In this document: positions 41,638-51,401 of the stretch, piece after piece
Layout: each line of letters begins with the position of its first letter
Numbering within the stretch: position 1 is the first letter of the stretch
Source: Sandaracinaceae bacterium
GTDB taxonomy: Bacteria; Myxococcota_A; Polyangia; Polyangiales; Houyiibacteriaceae
Assembly (NCBI GenBank): GCA_016706685.1
Contig: JADJJE010000001.1
Coordinates: forward strand, 682,001 to 746,000
DNA length: 64,000 nt
Direction: 5' to 3'
The notes under the pieces: generated by a model
What the model was told of the DNA's origin: nothing
The model's input: only the letters and a program-made list of their open reading frames with translations
Databases searched by the model: none
Made by a program: the position numbers and the translations under genes

Positions 41638-44600
41638 TCGCTCGCCACCTCCAGCACGAACGCCGCCGAGTCACCGCCCACGCTCGGGTCGTCCTCGGAC
41701 TCGATCTGTGCGGGGGGTGCCACGAAGCGCCCCACCGACGTCGCGCGCACCGCGTAGGTGTACTCGCGCAGCCCTTGGCCCAGGCGCTGCAAGCGGAAGT
41801 GCGCGCCGTTGGCCTCGAGCGAGCGCTGCTCGATGTCGCGCACGGAGCGCATGGCGTGATGACCCGCAGGCCCCACCACGTCGTCCTCCGGTCCCATCCC
41901 CAGCATGGCGCGCAGCGCCGACACCGGGCTGCCGTCGTTCAGCGTCTCGATGGCCTCGACGCCGCCGGGCAGCGGGTCGTAGAGGAACATGCGGCCGTCG
42001 GCCTCGCCGTAGGCGAAGAGGCGCACGCGGATCATCTCGCCCAGCTGGACGCGGTCGCCCGACGCGATCACCCGTCCGTCCTCGTGCTCGTAGCGCCGGT
42101 GCAGCGTGATGGCGCCGCGCGGCTCGGTGAACTGCCCGTCTTCGATGCGCTCGCCCAGCGGCTCGGCCCACTCGGCATCCACCGAGAAGAACACGGCTTG
42201 CTCTGCGGGGGCGACCACCGTGAGCGCGTGCGCGGCACCGCCCAGCGACGCCGTGGAAATGCGGTAGCGCAGACGGCCACCCTCACCCGCCGTGGCCGCC
42301 ACCGCCTGCCCATCCACCAGCACCGTGGGCGGCGTGTGGAACTCGGTCCCCAGCAGCGCCGCATAGGCCGCGAGCGCACGCTGCGCGTCGGCCGCCGCGG
42401 CCAGGCTGTACCAGCCGTAGCGCGAGCGCGGTTCCACGCGGCGCAGCAGCGACGCAACAGCCTCGCCGATCAGGGCGTCCTCGGGACGCACCCGCAGCGC
42501 CAGCTCCAGCACGGACGCGAGCGCATCGATGGAGACGGAGTCGATCTGCTCGGGCAGCCCCGACTTGATCTCGTCCAGCAGCGTCACGCGCAAGCGGTGA
42601 TCGTCCGGCAGCGCGAGACCAATGGAAGCCCGTCCGCCCACGCTCAGCGTGTCGCGCAGCTCGATGAGCGCGTCCACCATGGGCTGCGCCACCGTGGCCC
42701 CGGAGAGCACGAGCACGCGCAGCGCGTAGGTCAGCTCGTCGGCGGAGCGACGGCCCTGGCTCGGGCGCTCGAGGGCACGCGTGAGCGCCGTCAGGGTGGC
42801 GGCGCGCGGCGCGGCCGGCACCGTGGCGCCCGCCTGCTCGGCCAGCACCAGCGCGTGGAGCACGCGCGTGTGGTCGGCGAGCGAGAGGCGATGCTGCGGT
42901 GAGCGCACCCCATCGAGCAGGTCCTGCACCGCAGCCTGGAGGCGCGTGGCCCGCACCTCGGGAGCCGCGTCGCCCGTGGCCACGCCAGCCGCCAAGAGCA
43001 TGACGCGCGCCGCGTGGTGCGTGACGCCGCCGTAGGTCGCACGCTCGGCCACCAACATCATGGCCTCGGTGCCCACCAGCGGGTGTGGTGCCAGCTCGAG
43101 GTCCATGCGGCCCCGCAGGTTGGTGGGCAGGTCGAGAGCCACCTGCGAGCGCGTCTCTTCCTCGCCCCCGCGCACGAAGCCACGCGCGTGGCTGCGACGG
43201 TAGACCGCGCGCGGCGCTACCGGCAGCGTCCGCACCGCCTCGGCCGTGGCCCCGCCCGTCACCGCGAAACGCAGCGGCAGGGTGCCCTCGCCGAGCGGCA
43301 CGCGGTGCATGCTGGCCACGCGCTGCGACCGGCCGGGCGCGAGCGAGAGGTGCTGGCGCCCGAGCTCGCGATCACCCGCCGTGAGCACGACGTCCAGCTC
43401 CTGCGCGCGCTCGCCCGTGTTGTGCACGAACGCCGCCACTTCGAAGCTGTCGCCCTCGGTCACGAAGCGCGGCAGCGCGGGCTGCACCTGCACGTCGGTC
43501 ATGGTGCGGATGGTGGCCTCGGCGCCTGCCGTCCCGAGCCCGGCGTCGATGACCACGGCCATCACGCGGTACTCCGTGGCGCGCGCGGGCAAGCGCAGCG
43601 TGGCGCGGGCCCGGCCTTGCGCGTCGGTCACCAAAGTGGGCGACCAGAGCGGCGTGGGGTCCAGGATCTCGTCCTCGGGGCGCAGCGTGCGCAGCGCGCC
43701 CTCTTCTTCAGCGCCGTCACCGCCGTTGCGCACCGCGTTCTGAGCCACGCGCGACGCGAGCGTGCGGCGGAGGTCTTCCCACGCGAAGTCGCCGTCGATG
43801 GTGCTGGCGAAGAGAAAGTCCAGCTCGGGGCGCTGGTAGTCCGTGAGCCTCAGGCTGCCTTCGTCCACGGCCCACAGCGCGAGCGACACCTGCGCCGGCT
43901 GACCATCGCGCGTGACGGCCACGTTCACCGTCACCTCTTCGCCGGGGCGCGCGTTGGCGGGCGCCTCCACGTTCACCACGAACGCCTGCGTGGCGGGGCG
44001 CACCGTGAGCTCGATGGCGCCGAGACGCAGGTCGGGCCCCAGCAGGTCGTGCGTGGCGGTGGGCGCACCCACGCGACCGCGCACCAGCGTCACCGTGACC
44101 AGCGCGCTCGGCACCATGTCGCGGCGCAGCGGCACGGCCAGCTCTTGCGCCCCGCGGCCCACCTCACGCACGGCCACCACCTCGGGCACCCCGCCCACGT
44201 CCACGGTGACCAGCGCGCGAGCCTGCTCGAAGGGAGACTCGAAGGCGATGCCCGCCGTCTGGCCCACTGCGTATTCGCGCTCGCGCGAGGTCAGCGTGAT
44301 CGCGGTGCCGGGCGGGTCGCGGTCGGGCACCTCGTCCGCGGCGGCGACGTAGGTGCGCACCGCCGAGAGCGTCCGGCGGCCGGCCTCGTCGGTCACTTCG
44401 GCTTCCAGCACGTAGGTGCCGCCGCGAGCGGGGCGGTGCTCACACGACACGGGCTCGGCCGCGGAGCGCAGCGTGCACTCGTGGTCCACTTCACGGCGCA
44501 GCTCACGACGCTCGCGCATCTCGCCGCCCGTGCGGTCCCAGAAGGTGTGGTAGCTCTCGCGCACGAAGCGGCCGCGCACGGTCTGGCCGGGGACTGCGGC

Positions 44601-47291
44601 CCCCGTCCGATCGATGACGATGGCGGTGAGCGACAGCGGCTGCGCGTGGGGGATCCAGCCCTGCACGTGGCGCACGCCCACCTCGACCGCGGCAGGATAG
44701 AGCGTGACCACCTTGTCGGCCCCCACGCTCTGTCCCGCTTGGTCCGTGACGCTCGCCTCGAAGACCACGCGCGAGCGCTGCCCCGACTGCGCGTCACCGG
44801 GGATGGTCACCACCGTGCTCTGGTCCTCACGCAGGACCTCCACGCCGGCCTCGAGGGTGCCGCGCCCGCCGGCGCTCTCGCCCGTGCCGAACTGGAACGC
44901 CTGGTAGGCGCGTGGATAGTTCGCCGCGCCGTGACGCGCCAGGCTGTAGCGCAGCTCGCCGCCGGTGAGGCGCCCACCGAAGAGGTAGTTCGCGTCCACC
45001 TCGAAGCGCAGCGGGTCCCCCGCGAAGGCATGCTCGGGGGCGCGCACGTCCACGCGGAACGAGGGCTGCCGGAAGGAGGACACGTCGAAGCTGGCGCTGC
45101 CCACCCGCACGTCGCGCGCGTTCTCGCCGTCGCCGCGGCGCACGAAGATCTCCACGCGGTGCTCGCCGAGGGACGCGTTGCGCGGCAGGCGGAACTCTGC
45201 GGCGCCCGCGCCATAGGTGTCCAGCTGCACGTCGCTCGACTCGAGGGCAGCGCTCTCGGTGGGCCCCATCAGACGAATGGAGATGCCGCCGCGGGCGGCC
45301 ACCGCGTCGCCCGCTTCCACGCGGCGCAGCGTGGCGCGAACGCGCACGCGCTCACCCGGCCGGTAGGCCCCGCGGTCGGTGAAGACGTGCGCGCTGGGCA
45401 AGTCGGCGGCGCCCTCGGCGGCCCCCTCACCAAGGCTGAAGTGACCGGCTCCGATGGCTCGGCCGCGCTCCACCACCACCACGGCGCGGCTGCTCTCGGT
45501 GCGCGTGACCACGGCCACGCGCTGGGTGGCCAAGCCCGTGGCGCGCAAGAACACGACACCGTTCGCGTCGGTGCGCGCGCGCTCGCTGGCGGCGCCCAGG
45601 TCCGACGGGGACGTGGCGTTGCGGGCCACGCGGAAGAGCTCCACCTGCGCGTTGGCCACGGGCGAGCCGTCCGAGAGCTTGGTCACCCACACCAGCGCCC
45701 CACGGCTGGTCACGCGCACGTTGGGCGCGAGATCGCCCTGCTGCACGAAGACCGCGTGCGACTGGGCGCGCGCCCCGGCGGCCGCGCGGAAGCTGAGGGC
45801 CGCCATGTCGGCGCGCCGGGCAGCGCCGTCACGCCAGCGCAGCGTGCCTTCGCCCCAGCGGTTGGCGCGCGAGTCCGGCACCAGGGGCTGGAGCGGGATG
45901 GACGAGCCCTGCCCCGCGTCCGAGGCGTGCGTGGGGAACAACGCTGCCAGCGCCTCGCCGCCGTTGGCCACGGGCACGTAGCGGGCCACCGCCGTGTCGG
46001 CGTGCACGGCTGCGAAGCGTATGTCGGCGGACGCGTCGCCCTCCATGGCCACCAGCTGGCCATCCAGGTGCACGCGCACCTCGGGGTTGAGCCCGCGGCT
46101 ACGGATGGCATAGGGCGGCGTGCGCTCGAGGCGCACCGCGTTGGCGGTGTCCACGTTCCCCACGCGCACCTCGTAGACCTGGTCGGGCTCCCAGTCCGCC
46201 ACCACGCCGAAGCGCCGCGGCTGCTGCGGGTCGAAGCGCAGCGCCAGGTTGGGCGGCGTGGGGCGCACGCGGATCTCGCTGAGCGCAGGCGCGCTGATGG
46301 CCTCGGACGCGCGGAAGCTGAACTCCTGCTCGATGTCCAGCACCTCACCCGGCTCGCGGTCGGCCGAGCAACGCAGCCCCGACGACTGGCAGTTGACCCC
46401 GTCGATGCGCGGCCGCGGCAGCACCGAGAACGCGACCATGGAGGGATACGAGCTGGTGCCGCCGGCCCAGCGCGGCGTGAGCGCCATGTGGATGCGCGCC
46501 CCCAGCTGCAGCGGGCGGGTGGGCACCACGTCCACCTGGAAGCCGCGCTCTTGCACGCCGCGCGCGCGCACCGTGACCGGCAGGGTGCGGTGGCCACCGT
46601 CGGCCTCGAACACCAGGAGCTCGCGGCCCAGGTCGGCGGCCGACACGCTGGCGTCGAAGAACAGCGGCATGGGCTCGCCGGCGGTGATGCTCTGGGTTCC
46701 CGTCGAGCGCAGGCGCGGCGTTCCGTCGAAGACCACCAAGCGCTCGTCGCCGTCATCCACCAGCGCGCCATCCAGCGACGAGAGGGCGGTGTCGAGGGTC
46801 ATGGTGGCCTCGCCCACGCTCGAGGCCGGCCACGCGCGCTCGTTCGGCGTGAACACCAGCGTGCTGCGGTTGGTCCAGGTGGCCGTGCCCGGCACCGCGG
46901 GGCGGAACACGAGCGGGATGGCGGTGAGCGGGTCGCCCACGGCGGCGCGGCCCACCATGGGGCGGTTGAAGCGCAGCGAGATGCTCTGCCCGCGCCGCAG
47001 GTGGATGGAGTTGCCGCGGGGCGAGAGCAGCACCAACGCCTCCGGGCGGTCAGCCGCCAGCAGCGGGTCGAGCGGGGCCGCCGGCCGCGTCGTCCCGGGC
47101 TCGCCGGGGAAGCTGGCCAGGGCGGCGAGGCCCGTGGGCAGCGGCACGGCGTGCGTGGGCTCCGAGGTGGTCGGGCTGGGGATGCCACCGCAGGACACCC
47201 CGAAGACCACGCCCAACGGCGCGAGCACGAGCGAGACGAACCAGATGGCGCGCGCACGAGGGCGCGGCGGCGTGTGACTTTCCAAACCCAT
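41634..47291 (-). CDS. Bacterial alpha-2-macroglobulin-like lipoprotein, thioester motif absent
   Basis: A 1885-residue protein. Residues 1-34 form a lipoprotein signal (PLGVVFGVSC, Cys34), so it is an envelope lipoprotein. The MG domains run through the N-terminal half (VFTDRGAYRPGERVRVRATLRR is the MG3/4-like segment). LPARATEYRVMAVV and the later helical thioester-domain-like region follow. The CxEQ thioester motif expected near VGTEAMMLVAERATYGGVTHHA is not there, so it resembles the thioester-free class (YfaS/MagD-like). It traps proteases or guards the periplasm, by analogy. It sits between lnt and pbpC on the same strand. Confidence 0.9.
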   Translation of the reverse strand: MGLESHTPPRPRARAIWFVSLVLAPLGVVFGVSCGGIPSPTTSEPTHAVPLPTGLAALASFPGEPGTTRPAAPLDPLLAADRPEALVLLSPRGNSIHLRRGQSISLRFNRPMVGRAAVGDPLTAIPLVFRPAVPGTATWTNRSTLVFTPNERAWPASSVGEATMTLDTALSSLDGALVDDGDERLVVFDGTPRLRSTGTQSITAGEPMPLFFDASVSAADLGRELLVFEADGGHRTLPVTVRARGVQERGFQVDVVPTRPLQLGARIHMALTPRWAGGTSSYPSMVAFSVLPRPRIDGVNCQSSGLRCSADREPGEVLDIEQEFSFRASEAISAPALSEIRVRPTPPNLALRFDPQQPRRFGVVADWEPDQVYEVRVGNVDTANAVRLERTPPYAIRSRGLNPEVRVHLDGQLVAMEGDASADIRFAAVHADTAVARYVPVANGGEALAALFPTHASDAGQGSSIPLQPLVPDSRANRWGEGTLRWRDGAARRADMAALSFRAAAGARAQSHAVFVQQGDLAPNVRVTSRGALVWVTKLSDGSPVANAQVELFRVARNATSPSDLGAASERARTDANGVVFLRATGLATQRVAVVTRTESSRAVVVVERGRAIGAGHFSLGEGAAEGAADLPSAHVFTDRGAYRPGERVRVRATLRRVEAGDAVAARGGISIRLMGPTESAALESSDVQLDTYGAGAAEFRLPRNASLGEHRVEIFVRRGDGENARDVRVGSASFDVSSFRQPSFRVDVRAPEHAFAGDPLRFEVDANYLFGGRLTGGELRYSLARHGAANYPRAYQAFQFGTGESAGGRGTLEAGVEVLREDQSTVVTIPGDAQSGQRSRVVFEASVTDQAGQSVGADKVVTLYPAAVEVGVRHVQGWIPHAQPLSLTAIVIDRTGAAVPGQTVRGRFVRESYHTFWDRTGGEMRERRELRREVDHECTLRSAAEPVSCEHRPARGGTYVLEAEVTDEAGRRTLSAVRTYVAAADEVPDRDPPGTAITLTSREREYAVGQTAGIAFESPFEQARALVTVDVGGVPEVVAVREVGRGAQELAVPLRRDMVPSALVTVTLVRGRVGAPTATHDLLGPDLRLGAIELTVRPATQAFVVNVEAPANARPGEEVTVNVAVTRDGQPAQVSLALWAVDEGSLRLTDYQRPELDFLFASTIDGDFAWEDLRRTLASRVAQNAVRNGGDGAEEEGALRTLRPEDEILDPTPLWSPTLVTDAQGRARATLRLPARATEYRVMAVVIDAGLGTAGAEATIRTMTDVQVQPALPRFVTEGDSFEVAAFVHNTGERAQELDVVLTAGDRELGRQHLSLAPGRSQRVASMHRVPLGEGTLPLRFAVTGGATAEAVRTLPVAPRAVYRRSHARGFVRGGEEETRSQVALDLPTNLRGRMDLELAPHPLVGTEAMMLVAERATYGGVTHHAARVMLLAAGVATGDAAPEVRATRLQAAVQDLLDGVRSPQHRLSLADHTRVLHALVLAEQAGATVPAAPRAATLTALTRALERPSQGRRSADELTYALRVLVLSGATVAQPMVDALIELRDTLSVGGRASIGLALPDDHRLRVTLLDEIKSGLPEQIDSVSIDALASVLELALRVRPEDALIGEAVASLLRRVEPRSRYGWYSLAAAADAQRALAAYAALLGTEFHTPPTVLVDGQAVAATAGEGGRLRYRISTASLGGAAHALTVVAPAEQAVFFSVDAEWAEPLGERIEDGQFTEPRGAITLHRRYEHEDGRVIASGDRVQLGEMIRVRLFAYGEADGRMFLYDPLPGGVEAIETLNDGSPVSALRAMLGMGPEDDVVGPAGHHAMRSVRDIEQRSLEANGAHFRLQRLGQGLREYTYAVRATSVGRFVAPPAQIESEDDPSVGGDSAAFVLEVASE

Positions 47292-47367
47292 GCCGAAGGG
47301 GGTAGCACAGAGTGGGCCGCGACCGTGAGCCCCCTCTCCGTGCTTGGTGGCAGGGGCTTGGCGGGGT

Positions 47368-49044
47368 TCAGGCCTCGGCTTCGGGGACGGCTTGTGGCTC
47401 TGGCGACACGGGCTCGTTGCGCGGCGGACGCGATCGCACGCGGGCCCAGGCCACGAGGCCGAGAAGCGCCAACAACACCAGCCACTCGAAGGTGCGCCCG
47501 ATGCGCACGTAGAGCGTGCGCCCGATCAACCCCTCGGCCCCACCCAGCTCCGCCACCGTGGTCACGAAGGTAGTGGCCTCGTAGGTGCCCGTCAGCACCA
47601 CGTTCTCGCCCGTGGCGGCGACGTGCCCGCTGACGCCGGTGTTCACCGCGCGCACCAGATCGCGCCGCGTCTCGATGCTGCGCATGCGCGCCACCATGTG
47701 GTGCAGGTGCGGCTCGCTGGTGTTGCCGAACCATGCGTCGTTGGTGACGTTCACCAGGTAGTCCGGGCTGTGCTCGGCGACGGCGCGCCCGTAGTGGTCC
47801 AGCACGTCCTCGTAGCAGTTGAGCACCCCGATACCAGAGCCGGCCAGGGTCATGACCTCGGGCGCCTCACCCGGATAGACCCCCGGGCACTGAAAGGCCC
47901 ACTGCAGCGGCGGGAGCACCTCCCAGAGCGGCACGCGCTCGCCGAAGTAGAGCAGCTCCACCTTGTCGCTCTGCCCCGTGACGCGGCCGTCGGCCTCGAG
48001 CGCCAGCACCGAGTTCCACACCGCGCAGCCGTCTCCATACGTGGCCGTGCCCACCAGGATGGGCCCGCGCACACCATCGCGCAGCACGGCGTGCACGCCG
48101 GTGCGGTCGTGCGTGGCGTCGCGCTCGAAGCCGAAGGGGTAGGCCGTCTCGGGCCAGATGACCACCTCGGCGCCCGCCGCCTCCACCTCGCGGGTCTGGC
48201 GCCGCAGCACCTCCATCTGGGCCCGGAAGAAGCGGCGATCGTGCTTCTCGAAGATGCCCACGTTGGGCTGCACCACGCCCACCCGCACCGTGGGGGCCGC
48301 GGCGCGTGCCGCCCGGACTTCCGCCAGCCGCTGGTGACCATAGACCGCGGGAGACACCAGGCAGAGCACGCTGCCCACCAGCAGCGCCGCCCGCGCGCGG
48401 CGCGACGCGGGCGCGAGACCGAGCGGCGTGTCGAACGCGGCGAAGGCCATGCACCCACCCGCGAGGAGCAAGAGGTCCAGCAGGGCCTGCCCCGCCAGAT
48501 CGGCGCCCTGCACCCAGGCCAGTGACGGCAGCATGCCCACGGCCGGGTGCCACGGGAAGAGCTGCCACACGAAGGCGAAGCCCACCGTGAGCGTGATGGG
48601 CAGCCCCAGCGCGAGCGGCACCCCGCGCGCCCGCAGCGCCCCGGCGACCGCCCCGCCGAACATCATGGGGCCGGCCTGCCCGGCCCACAGCAAGAGGCCC
48701 ACCAGCATGCCGGCGATCCACGGGAACCCCGCGAAGTCCTGCAGCAGGCCCACCACCCAGTACAGCACCAGTGCGTTGCACGCGGTGCCCGCCGCGAGCC
48801 CCACCAGCAGCCCGGTGCGCGCCCCTTGCTTCACGCTCTCGAACCCGGGAGCGAGGCCCATGGCGATGCCGAAGAGCGGCGCGAACAGCACCGGCCCACC
48901 GGGCACCTCGTGGGGAGCCGCCGCGAGCCCCAGGAAGAGCCCCGCGAACGCGGCCAGCAGCAACGAGCGAAGAAGGGTCACGGGGCCGGACCCTGCGCGA
49001 AGTGCGGCGAAGAGGCAACTCTCGGCGCGCGACAAGCTCGACAT
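47368..49044 (-). CDS. lnt: Apolipoprotein N-acyltransferase
   Basis: A 558-residue enzyme with an N-terminal membrane region of six or so helices and a nitrilase-like periplasmic domain. It adds the third acyl chain to lipoproteins in the inner membrane. Catalytic Glu is in VIWPETAYPF, Lys in SDKVELLYFGE, Cys in VLNCYEDVL. A C-terminal helix (WLVLLALLGLVAW) and an Arg/Pro/Glu tail follow. It is first in the lnt, A2M, pbpC order on the minus strand, 76 bases before A2M. This is fitting since many genes here encode lipoproteins. It is divergent from the 49073 gene. Confidence 0.93.
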   Translation of the reverse strand: MSSLSRAESCLFAALRAGSGPVTLLRSLLLAAFAGLFLGLAAAPHEVPGGPVLFAPLFGIAMGLAPGFESVKQGARTGLLVGLAAGTACNALVLYWVVGLLQDFAGFPWIAGMLVGLLLWAGQAGPMMFGGAVAGALRARGVPLALGLPITLTVGFAFVWQLFPWHPAVGMLPSLAWVQGADLAGQALLDLLLLAGGCMAFAAFDTPLGLAPASRRARAALLVGSVLCLVSPAVYGHQRLAEVRAARAAAPTVRVGVVQPNVGIFEKHDRRFFRAQMEVLRRQTREVEAAGAEVVIWPETAYPFGFERDATHDRTGVHAVLRDGVRGPILVGTATYGDGCAVWNSVLALEADGRVTGQSDKVELLYFGERVPLWEVLPPLQWAFQCPGVYPGEAPEVMTLAGSGIGVLNCYEDVLDHYGRAVAEHSPDYLVNVTNDAWFGNTSEPHLHHMVARMRSIETRRDLVRAVNTGVSGHVAATGENVVLTGTYEATTFVTTVAELGGAEGLIGRTLYVRIGRTFEWLVLLALLGLVAWARVRSRPPRNEPVSPEPQAVPEAEA

Positions 49045-49072
49045 CCTGCGGGAAAACCACTATCCATCGCGC

Positions 49073-49711
49073 GTGTCCAGCGCCCCGCGACTCCACGAGC
49101 TTCGGCGAATGCATGCGGCCACGGGTGCCCCCCTGCTGCTGCTCGGCTGGGTCAGTGTGCTGGTGGTCGGCTACCGCTTGCTGGGCGGCCCCTCCTCACA
49201 GCTGGACTGGCTGCCGGGCGCCGGCCCCCTCGTGGGGTGGGGGGGTCTGATGACGCTCGGCCTCGCAGCCCACTTGGGCGTCCGCATTCGGCTGGGCGAT
49301 GCGCTCGAAAACACCGCGAGTGAGGCCGACGCGGACGGGCGGAGCCTGCGGATGGGCGCGGGCGCGCTGTCGCTCCTGGCGGGCATCGCGGCGCTCTTCC
49401 TCGTCGCCGGCGTCGTCTTTGGGGGTCGCAGCGCGCCCGAGGTGTACACCCTGCTGGACCAGGCGCTGAGCGGTTCCGTAGGCGTGGGTGTGGCTTGCTT
49501 CCTCGGGGCTGCGGGTGGGCTCTACCTGTCGGAGGAGCTGCCGCGCGCCACCGTGCAGCTCGGGGTCGTGCGGACCGAGCGCGCGCTGCGCGCCGCACAG
49601 GTGATCTCCCTCCTCATGGGCGGTATCCTCTTTGCCGCCAGCATGAACCTCGTCAGTCACTTCAGCGTGGGTCGCGCGCTGCTCGGCGCGGCGGCCGGAG
49701 GTGCGCCGTGA
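49073..49711 (+). CDS. Multi-pass membrane protein beside the ABC-2 permease
   Basis: A 212-residue protein with at least four hydrophobic helices (APLLLLGWVSVLVVGY, GWGGLMTLGLAAHLGV, SLLAGIAALFLVAGVVFG, VGVGVACFLGAAGGLYL, AAQVISLLMGGILF). It starts at GTG 49073; ATG 49109 is an alternative. Its stop overlaps the GTG of the permease (GTGA), so it is probably a partner or regulator of the transporter. No family is recognised. Confidence 0.6.
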   Translation: MSSAPRLHELRRMHAATGAPLLLLGWVSVLVVGYRLLGGPSSQLDWLPGAGPLVGWGGLMTLGLAAHLGVRIRLGDALENTASEADADGRSLRMGAGALSLLAGIAALFLVAGVVFGGRSAPEVYTLLDQALSGSVGVGVACFLGAAGGLYLSEELPRATVQLGVVRTERALRAAQVISLLMGGILFAASMNLVSHFSVGRALLGAAAGGAP

Positions 49712-50637
49712 GCCGCATCTACGCCATCGCCCTCAACACCTTTCGCGAGGCCGTCCGCGACCGCGTGCTGTACGGCATGCTCGCGGTGGCCATCCTCATG
49801 CTGCTCTTCAGCCTGGCGCTCGGAGAGCTGTCCCTCGGCCAGAACGAGCGCGTGGTCGCCGACGTGGGCATGGCGTCCATCTCCTTCTTCTCGGTCATCA
49901 TGGCCGTCTTCCTGGGCGCGTCGCTCCTCTACAAGGAGATCGAGCGCAAGACCCTCTACGTGATCCTCCCGAAGCCCATCGCCCGCTACGAGTTCCTGCT
50001 GGGCAAGTACTTCGGCATCGTGGCCACGGCCGGCGTCTTCGTGGCCATCATGGGCGGGGTGCACCTGTGGGTCACGGCCATCCAGAAGGGCGCCGACATC
50101 TTCACCAGCCTCGGCGTCGTTGCGCTGGCGCTGGCTGCGCTGGGCGGCATCGCCTACAAGGCACGCGATCGCACGGCCGTCGTGGTCCCGTGGGCGCTGG
50201 GGTTCCTGGCGCTCATGGCGTGGTTCGCAGCACACCACGAGGCCGACGTGGGCTACCTGCTCGCAGCCTTCGCGCTCAACGTGGGCGAGCTGGCGCTGGT
50301 GGCCGCCGTGGCCCTGCTCTTCTCGTCGTTCTCCACGCCGTTCCTCACGGGGGCCTTCGCGCTGGGCGTGTGGGTGATTGGCCGCTCGGCCGACACCATG
50401 GCGTCCATCCGCGGCTCGCGCGTGCCGGATGAGGTCCAGGCGTTGCTGCACACCGCCGTGAAGGTGGTGCCCAACTTCCACCTCTTCGTCCCGGGCCGCA
50501 GGGCGCTCACGGTGGGGCTCATCGAGCAAGGCGGGGTCTGGCCGTACGTGGGCCAGACGCTGCTCTACGGGACGGCGTACGCCACGCTGCTGCTCGTGTT
50601 CGCGTCCCTGATCTTCCGGCGCCGAGACTTCCTTTGA
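49708..50637 (+). CDS. ABC-2 type transporter permease
   Basis: A 309-residue membrane protein with the ABC-2 pattern: SRIYAIALNTFREAVRDRVLYG at the N-terminus, then several helices (MLAVAILMLLFSLALGEL, ASISFFSVIMAVFLGASLLYKEIER, IVATAGVFVAIMGGVHL, WALGFLALMAW, YLLAAFALNVGELALVAAVALLF) and a C-terminal FRRRDFL. EIERKTLYVILPKPIARYEFLLGKY is the typical ABC-2 loop. It starts at GTG 49708 with GGAGGT ahead. No ATP-binding partner gene is adjacent. It is co-translated with the genes on both sides. Confidence 0.8.
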   Translation: MSRIYAIALNTFREAVRDRVLYGMLAVAILMLLFSLALGELSLGQNERVVADVGMASISFFSVIMAVFLGASLLYKEIERKTLYVILPKPIARYEFLLGKYFGIVATAGVFVAIMGGVHLWVTAIQKGADIFTSLGVVALALAALGGIAYKARDRTAVVVPWALGFLALMAWFAAHHEADVGYLLAAFALNVGELALVAAVALLFSSFSTPFLTGAFALGVWVIGRSADTMASIRGSRVPDEVQALLHTAVKVVPNFHLFVPGRRALTVGLIEQGGVWPYVGQTLLYGTAYATLLLVFASLIFRRRDFL

Positions 50638-51284
50638 GCCGCGCCAAGCGCGTTGCCCTTCGTGTGCTCGCAGCCGCGCTGGTGCTGCTGGCGCTAGTCG
50701 CGGCGCGCGTGCACGTGGAGTCGGCGCGTGAGCTGCAGGCCGCCGAGGTGGCCGCTGCTGCCGGCGACGCGCGCAACGCGATGGTCCACCTGCGCCGCGC
50801 CGCGCGCTGGCACGCGCCGCTGAACCCTGCATGCACGGAAGCCCTCGCGCGCCTGCGCCAGATCGCCGAGCAAGCCGAGGCGGCCGAAGACGTGGTCACG
50901 GCCCTCTATGCCTGGCGTGCCATCCGCGGTGCGAGCGTGGCGGGCGAGAGCCTGTTCACCCCCCACGCGGAGGAGACCGAGCGCGCCGAAGAACACCTGG
51001 CGGCACTGATGGCTCGCGTGGATCCGCCGCAGATCGACGCCGGCGACAGCGTCGGACAGCGACAGGAACGCTATCTGGCCGCGCTGCGCGAGCACGGTCG
51101 CCCCAACCGCGCAGCGCTTCTGGCCGCATGGCTCGGGCTCGCGCTCTTCGTGCTGGGGCTGGGCGGCGTGGCCACGCGCGGCTTCGACGTGGAGGACCGG
51201 CCGCTGCGTGACGCGCTCGGGCGGCACGCGGCCGTGAGCGTGGCGGGCTTCCTGCTGTTGGTGGCTGGGCTGGCGCTCGCGTAG
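50634..51284 (+). CDS. Hypothetical membrane protein in the permease operon
   Basis: A 216-residue protein beginning at TTG 50634, overlapping the permease stop. An N-terminal helix (VLRVLAAALVLLALVAARV) anchors a helical, Ala-rich exterior domain of about 100 residues. Two C-terminal helices (AALLAAWLGLALFVLGLGG and AVSVAGFLLLVAGLAL) follow. It probably cooperates with the ABC-2 permease; no recognised motif. Confidence 0.6.
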   Translation: MSRAKRVALRVLAAALVLLALVAARVHVESARELQAAEVAAAAGDARNAMVHLRRAARWHAPLNPACTEALARLRQIAEQAEAAEDVVTALYAWRAIRGASVAGESLFTPHAEETERAEEHLAALMARVDPPQIDAGDSVGQRQERYLAALREHGRPNRAALLAAWLGLALFVLGLGGVATRGFDVEDRPLRDALGRHAAVSVAGFLLLVAGLALA

Positions 51285-51369
51285 CTCCACGGCCACCCGG
51301 CGGCCGCCGGCGGGGCTGGCGGATCGCCACCCCGGGTGCCTCCGAATCACGGGAGACTCGCCGGATGGG

Positions 51370-51388
51370 TGCAGGCGCAACGCCTGCA
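51370..51388 (+). promoter_or_regulatory. Hairpin touching the radC ribosome-binding site
   Basis: TGCAGGCG-CAA-CGCCTGCA, a perfect 8-bp stem with a three-base loop. It ends exactly where the AGGGGAG ribosome-binding site of radC begins, so it could tune translation. Confidence 0.35.
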
Positions 51389-51401
51389 GGGGAGTCGGCC
51401 C

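Noticed and set aside
43014..47573. A 1519-codon plus-strand open frame opposite the macroglobulin gene
   Set aside because: The product is an Arg/His/Ala mixture with no fold, antisense to a well-supported gene.
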